Of a stretch of 34,990 bases of DNA, positions 33,386 through 34,990 are shown one piece after another. Within the stretch, counting starts at the first letter, position 1. The number at the start of each line of letters is the position of its first letter. The notes beneath the pieces are model-generated. The model saw only the letters and a list, made by a program, of their open reading frames with translations, had not been told where the DNA came from and ran no database searches. The DNA is from Tannerellaceae bacterium (GTDB lineage: Bacteria; Bacteroidota; Bacteroidia; Bacteroidales; Tannerellaceae): positions 1 to 34,990 of the forward strand of contig JAIRKZ010000015.1 in NCBI GenBank assembly GCA_031259845.1, read 5' to 3'. The translations under genes and the position numbers were made by a program.

Positions 33386-34399
33386 TTAAAGAATAGGCTC
33401 CCAGCCCGGTTCGCAGGTTCGTTTCCACAGGGCCTGGCCTTCCGGGCTGTTGAGGATATGCCCGCTGGAAGGGTCGACGGCCGGTACGCCAGGCGATATT
33501 GCCCAATTGTACCCATGTTGTGCTCTTGTGCAATTCGGCTATATCTGCGCCTGGTAGCTTATTGTCTCTGATGGCATCCAGGAAGTTCTGTATGTGAGGC
33601 GTATCAAGGTTAGCGCTTGGGCTTGACGTATCGCGCCCGTCGATAACCTCTTTTGAATCGGTTTCCCTGATTAATTTGTTGTCCGGGTCGTACACCCTGA
33701 AGCCATTGTGCCCGGTATGCATGGCTCCCGCCTCGCCGTAGAAGATAACGCCCCGGTCGGCGCCTTCCGAACTTACGTTGGTAGGGAAGTCTACGCCCAG
33801 CCCCCAGCGTATTACGTCTATTTCATGCGTCCCGTTGTTTAACGCTTCGCCGGTTCCCCAATGCCAGAACCAATGCCAATTGTAATGAACCAGGTTGTCG
33901 CGGTAGGCGCGCCTTGGAGCCGGGTCTTGCCACAAATCGAAATCAAGACCTGTACAATCCGGTTGTATTTGCGTGCTGCGGCAATGCTTAATTCGCCTTC
34001 TCCCGGACTATGGCTACATGGTTTTTCCACATAAACATGTTTTCCCGCCTGGCAAGCCATGATGGTGGCCGGGGCATGCCAATGGTCGGGAGCGGTAACC
34101 AGTATGGCGTCAATATCTTTGTTTTCAAGTATCTTGCGAATATCCTTTTCTGCTTTAGGATTGCCCCCCCCGCCTGTTTTACGGGATTCATTCCCTTTCC
34201 CAAGGCATTGTGTTCCACGTCTTTGATACGCTGAAAATTACCCGCCATGCCGGCGCCCCTTCCGTTTGTACCCATTACGGCCATGGCAAACCGTTCGTTA
34301 GCCCCCACAATGTTAGCATAGCTTTTGGCGCTGAATGTTAATCCACCCAACGTCATCCCCAGCCTGTTTAATAAAACTTCTTCTTGATGTGTTTTTCAT
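33386..34399 (-). pseudogene. Gfo/Idh/MocA family oxidoreductase, multiply broken, Tat-type leader
   Basis: The intact start would be the ATG at 34397-34399: MKNTSRRSFIKQAG, a twin-arginine leader, then one extra base near 34357, then MTLGGLTFSAKSYANIVGAN and AMAVMGTNGRG in the next frame. A run of eight C (34167-34174) breaks the frame again. Then come DAILVTAPDHWHAPATIMAC and HVYVEKPCSHSPGEGE, which jumps at NRIVQ straight to LDFDLWQDPAPRRAYRDNLV, losing about 50 residues. HWFWHWGTGEALNNGTHEID follows, then another in-frame loss after TNVSS. A last frameshift restores HILNSPEGQALWKR and GWEPIL, stop at 33386. A periplasmic sugar oxidoreductase or glycosidase-like ancestor is likely. Confidence 0.88.
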
Positions 34400-34725
34400 A
34401 TCGTTATTACTATATTAAATGTTTCGGAAAGATACGATTGTCTCCGTAATCCGGCAAAAGAAAATATTCCCGTTTTTTTCACCCATCTTCAAAACGTTTC
34501 TTTTTATACTTCATGCGGTAAGCTTTTACGCATTAACGCGGGAGGGAATTGGGGCGCATCCCCCGCCAGGGCCGGGAACCGGGCTTTCTGCTGCAAGTCT
34601 TCCTCCTCCCTGCGCTCGTCGTCGGTCGTCCCTGCGCTCGTCGTCCGGGCTTTCCGCTGCAATCCCTTGCGCGGACTATTGCGGACTTCGCCCAAGCCTT
34701 TCCTGTTTGTCTGCATAGCCACGGG
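34400..34725. other. No gene seen; short direct repeats
   Basis: Open frames here on both strands are Arg/Pro/Ala-rich and look like chance. The segment CCCTGCGCTCGTCGTC occurs twice close together (about 34609-34645), and GGGCTTTCYGCTGCAA occurs twice (about 34580 and 34648), a hint of repeat activity next to the following array. Confidence 0.5.
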
Positions 34726-34990
34726 GTCGACAGCAAGGCCCGGTGAGTCGACAGCAAGGCCCGGTGAGTCTACATCGAAGCCCGGTCAGTCTACAACAAA
34801 GCCCGGTGAGTCTACAACAAGGCTCTGTCAGTCGACAACAAGGCTCTGTCAGTCGACAGCAAGGCCCGGTGAGTCTACATCGAAGCCCGGTGAGTCGACA
34901 ACAAGGCCCGGTGAGTCGTCAACAAAGCCCGGTGGGTCGACATCCAGGCTCGGTGGGTCAACCCCCAAGTCTGGTGGGTCAACCCCCAAG
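34726..34990. repeat. 21-bp tandem repeat array, at least 12 units
   Basis: Units start at 34726, 34747, 34768 and so on every 21 bp until the window ends. The unit is about GTCGACAACAAGGCCCGGTGA, with variation GTCGAC/GTCTAC, AACA/AGCA/ATCG and GTGA/GTCA; the last units drift to GTCAACCCCCAAGTCTGGTGG. The core GTCGAC is palindromic. The complementary frame VDSPGLA is interrupted by TGA wherever the unit ends in GGTCA, so it is not a coding repeat as it stands. Confidence 0.94.

Noticed and set aside
34504-34722. 72-residue minus-strand ORF
   Set aside because: Low-complexity Arg/Lys/Glu sequence next to the tandem array, no start signal, no family.

Overview
The window looks like a chromosomal segment of a Bacteroidales bacterium (Parabacteroides/Tannerella/Porphyromonadaceae-like; genus not fixed). 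Support comes from Bacteroidetes-type promoters (TAnnTTTG -7 boxes, one with a matching -33 TTTG), and from Fkp, a Bacteroidetes-type LptD, DUF4290, DUF4374 and DUF4922 proteins, SusD/TonB-era lipoproteins, the order DUF4290-murA-rimM-M23 peptidase-dxr-rseP, and generally weak Shine-Dalgarno signals.

Layout. 1-336: a 21-bp tandem array. 404-1195: an odd composite ORF. 1132-7515 (minus): thiL, lpxK and sppA, then a DUF4922 HxHxQ nucleotidyltransferase-like gene and a glycosyltransferase. 7633-16343: an AT-richer, damaged accessory region. It holds a BglII/BstYI-like restriction-modification pair with a frameshifted nuclease, an IS4 transposase remnant, a TonB receptor and DUF4374 lipoprotein truncated into each other, a ferric-reductase-like membrane protein, a beta-propeller remnant, two duplicated non-coding segments and two small lipoproteins, one without a normal start codon. 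16478-24144: a META-domain lipoprotein, Hsp20, NamZ (DUF1343), an HD-domain/LptD in-frame fusion, ung, asnA and tRNA-Arg(CCG). 24348-27203: fkp. 27217-27374: a 23-bp tandem array between convergent genes. 27408-33319 (minus): rseP, dxr, an M23 peptidase, rimM, murA and a DUF4290 gene. 33386-34399: a heavily broken Gfo/Idh/MocA oxidoreductase. 34726-34990: another 21-bp array running off the end.

Functionally much of the core serves the cell envelope: lipid A (LpxK), LPS export (LptD), peptidoglycan (MurA, NamZ, M23 peptidase), envelope proteolysis (SppA, RseP), isoprenoids (Dxr) and GDP-fucose (Fkp). The accessory stretch suggests an iron or siderophore uptake locus (TonB receptor, DUF4374, ferric reductase-like) that has been invaded and is decaying.

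Strongest second-look items: the HD-LptD fusion; a tRNA-Arg whose D-loop/T-loop tertiary pair appears swapped from G19-C56 to A19-U56; the REase frameshift just upstream of its catalytic Asp; and three intergenic arrays of 21/23-bp units, each with its own short palindrome. I did not find clear evidence for a wholly new multi-gene system.
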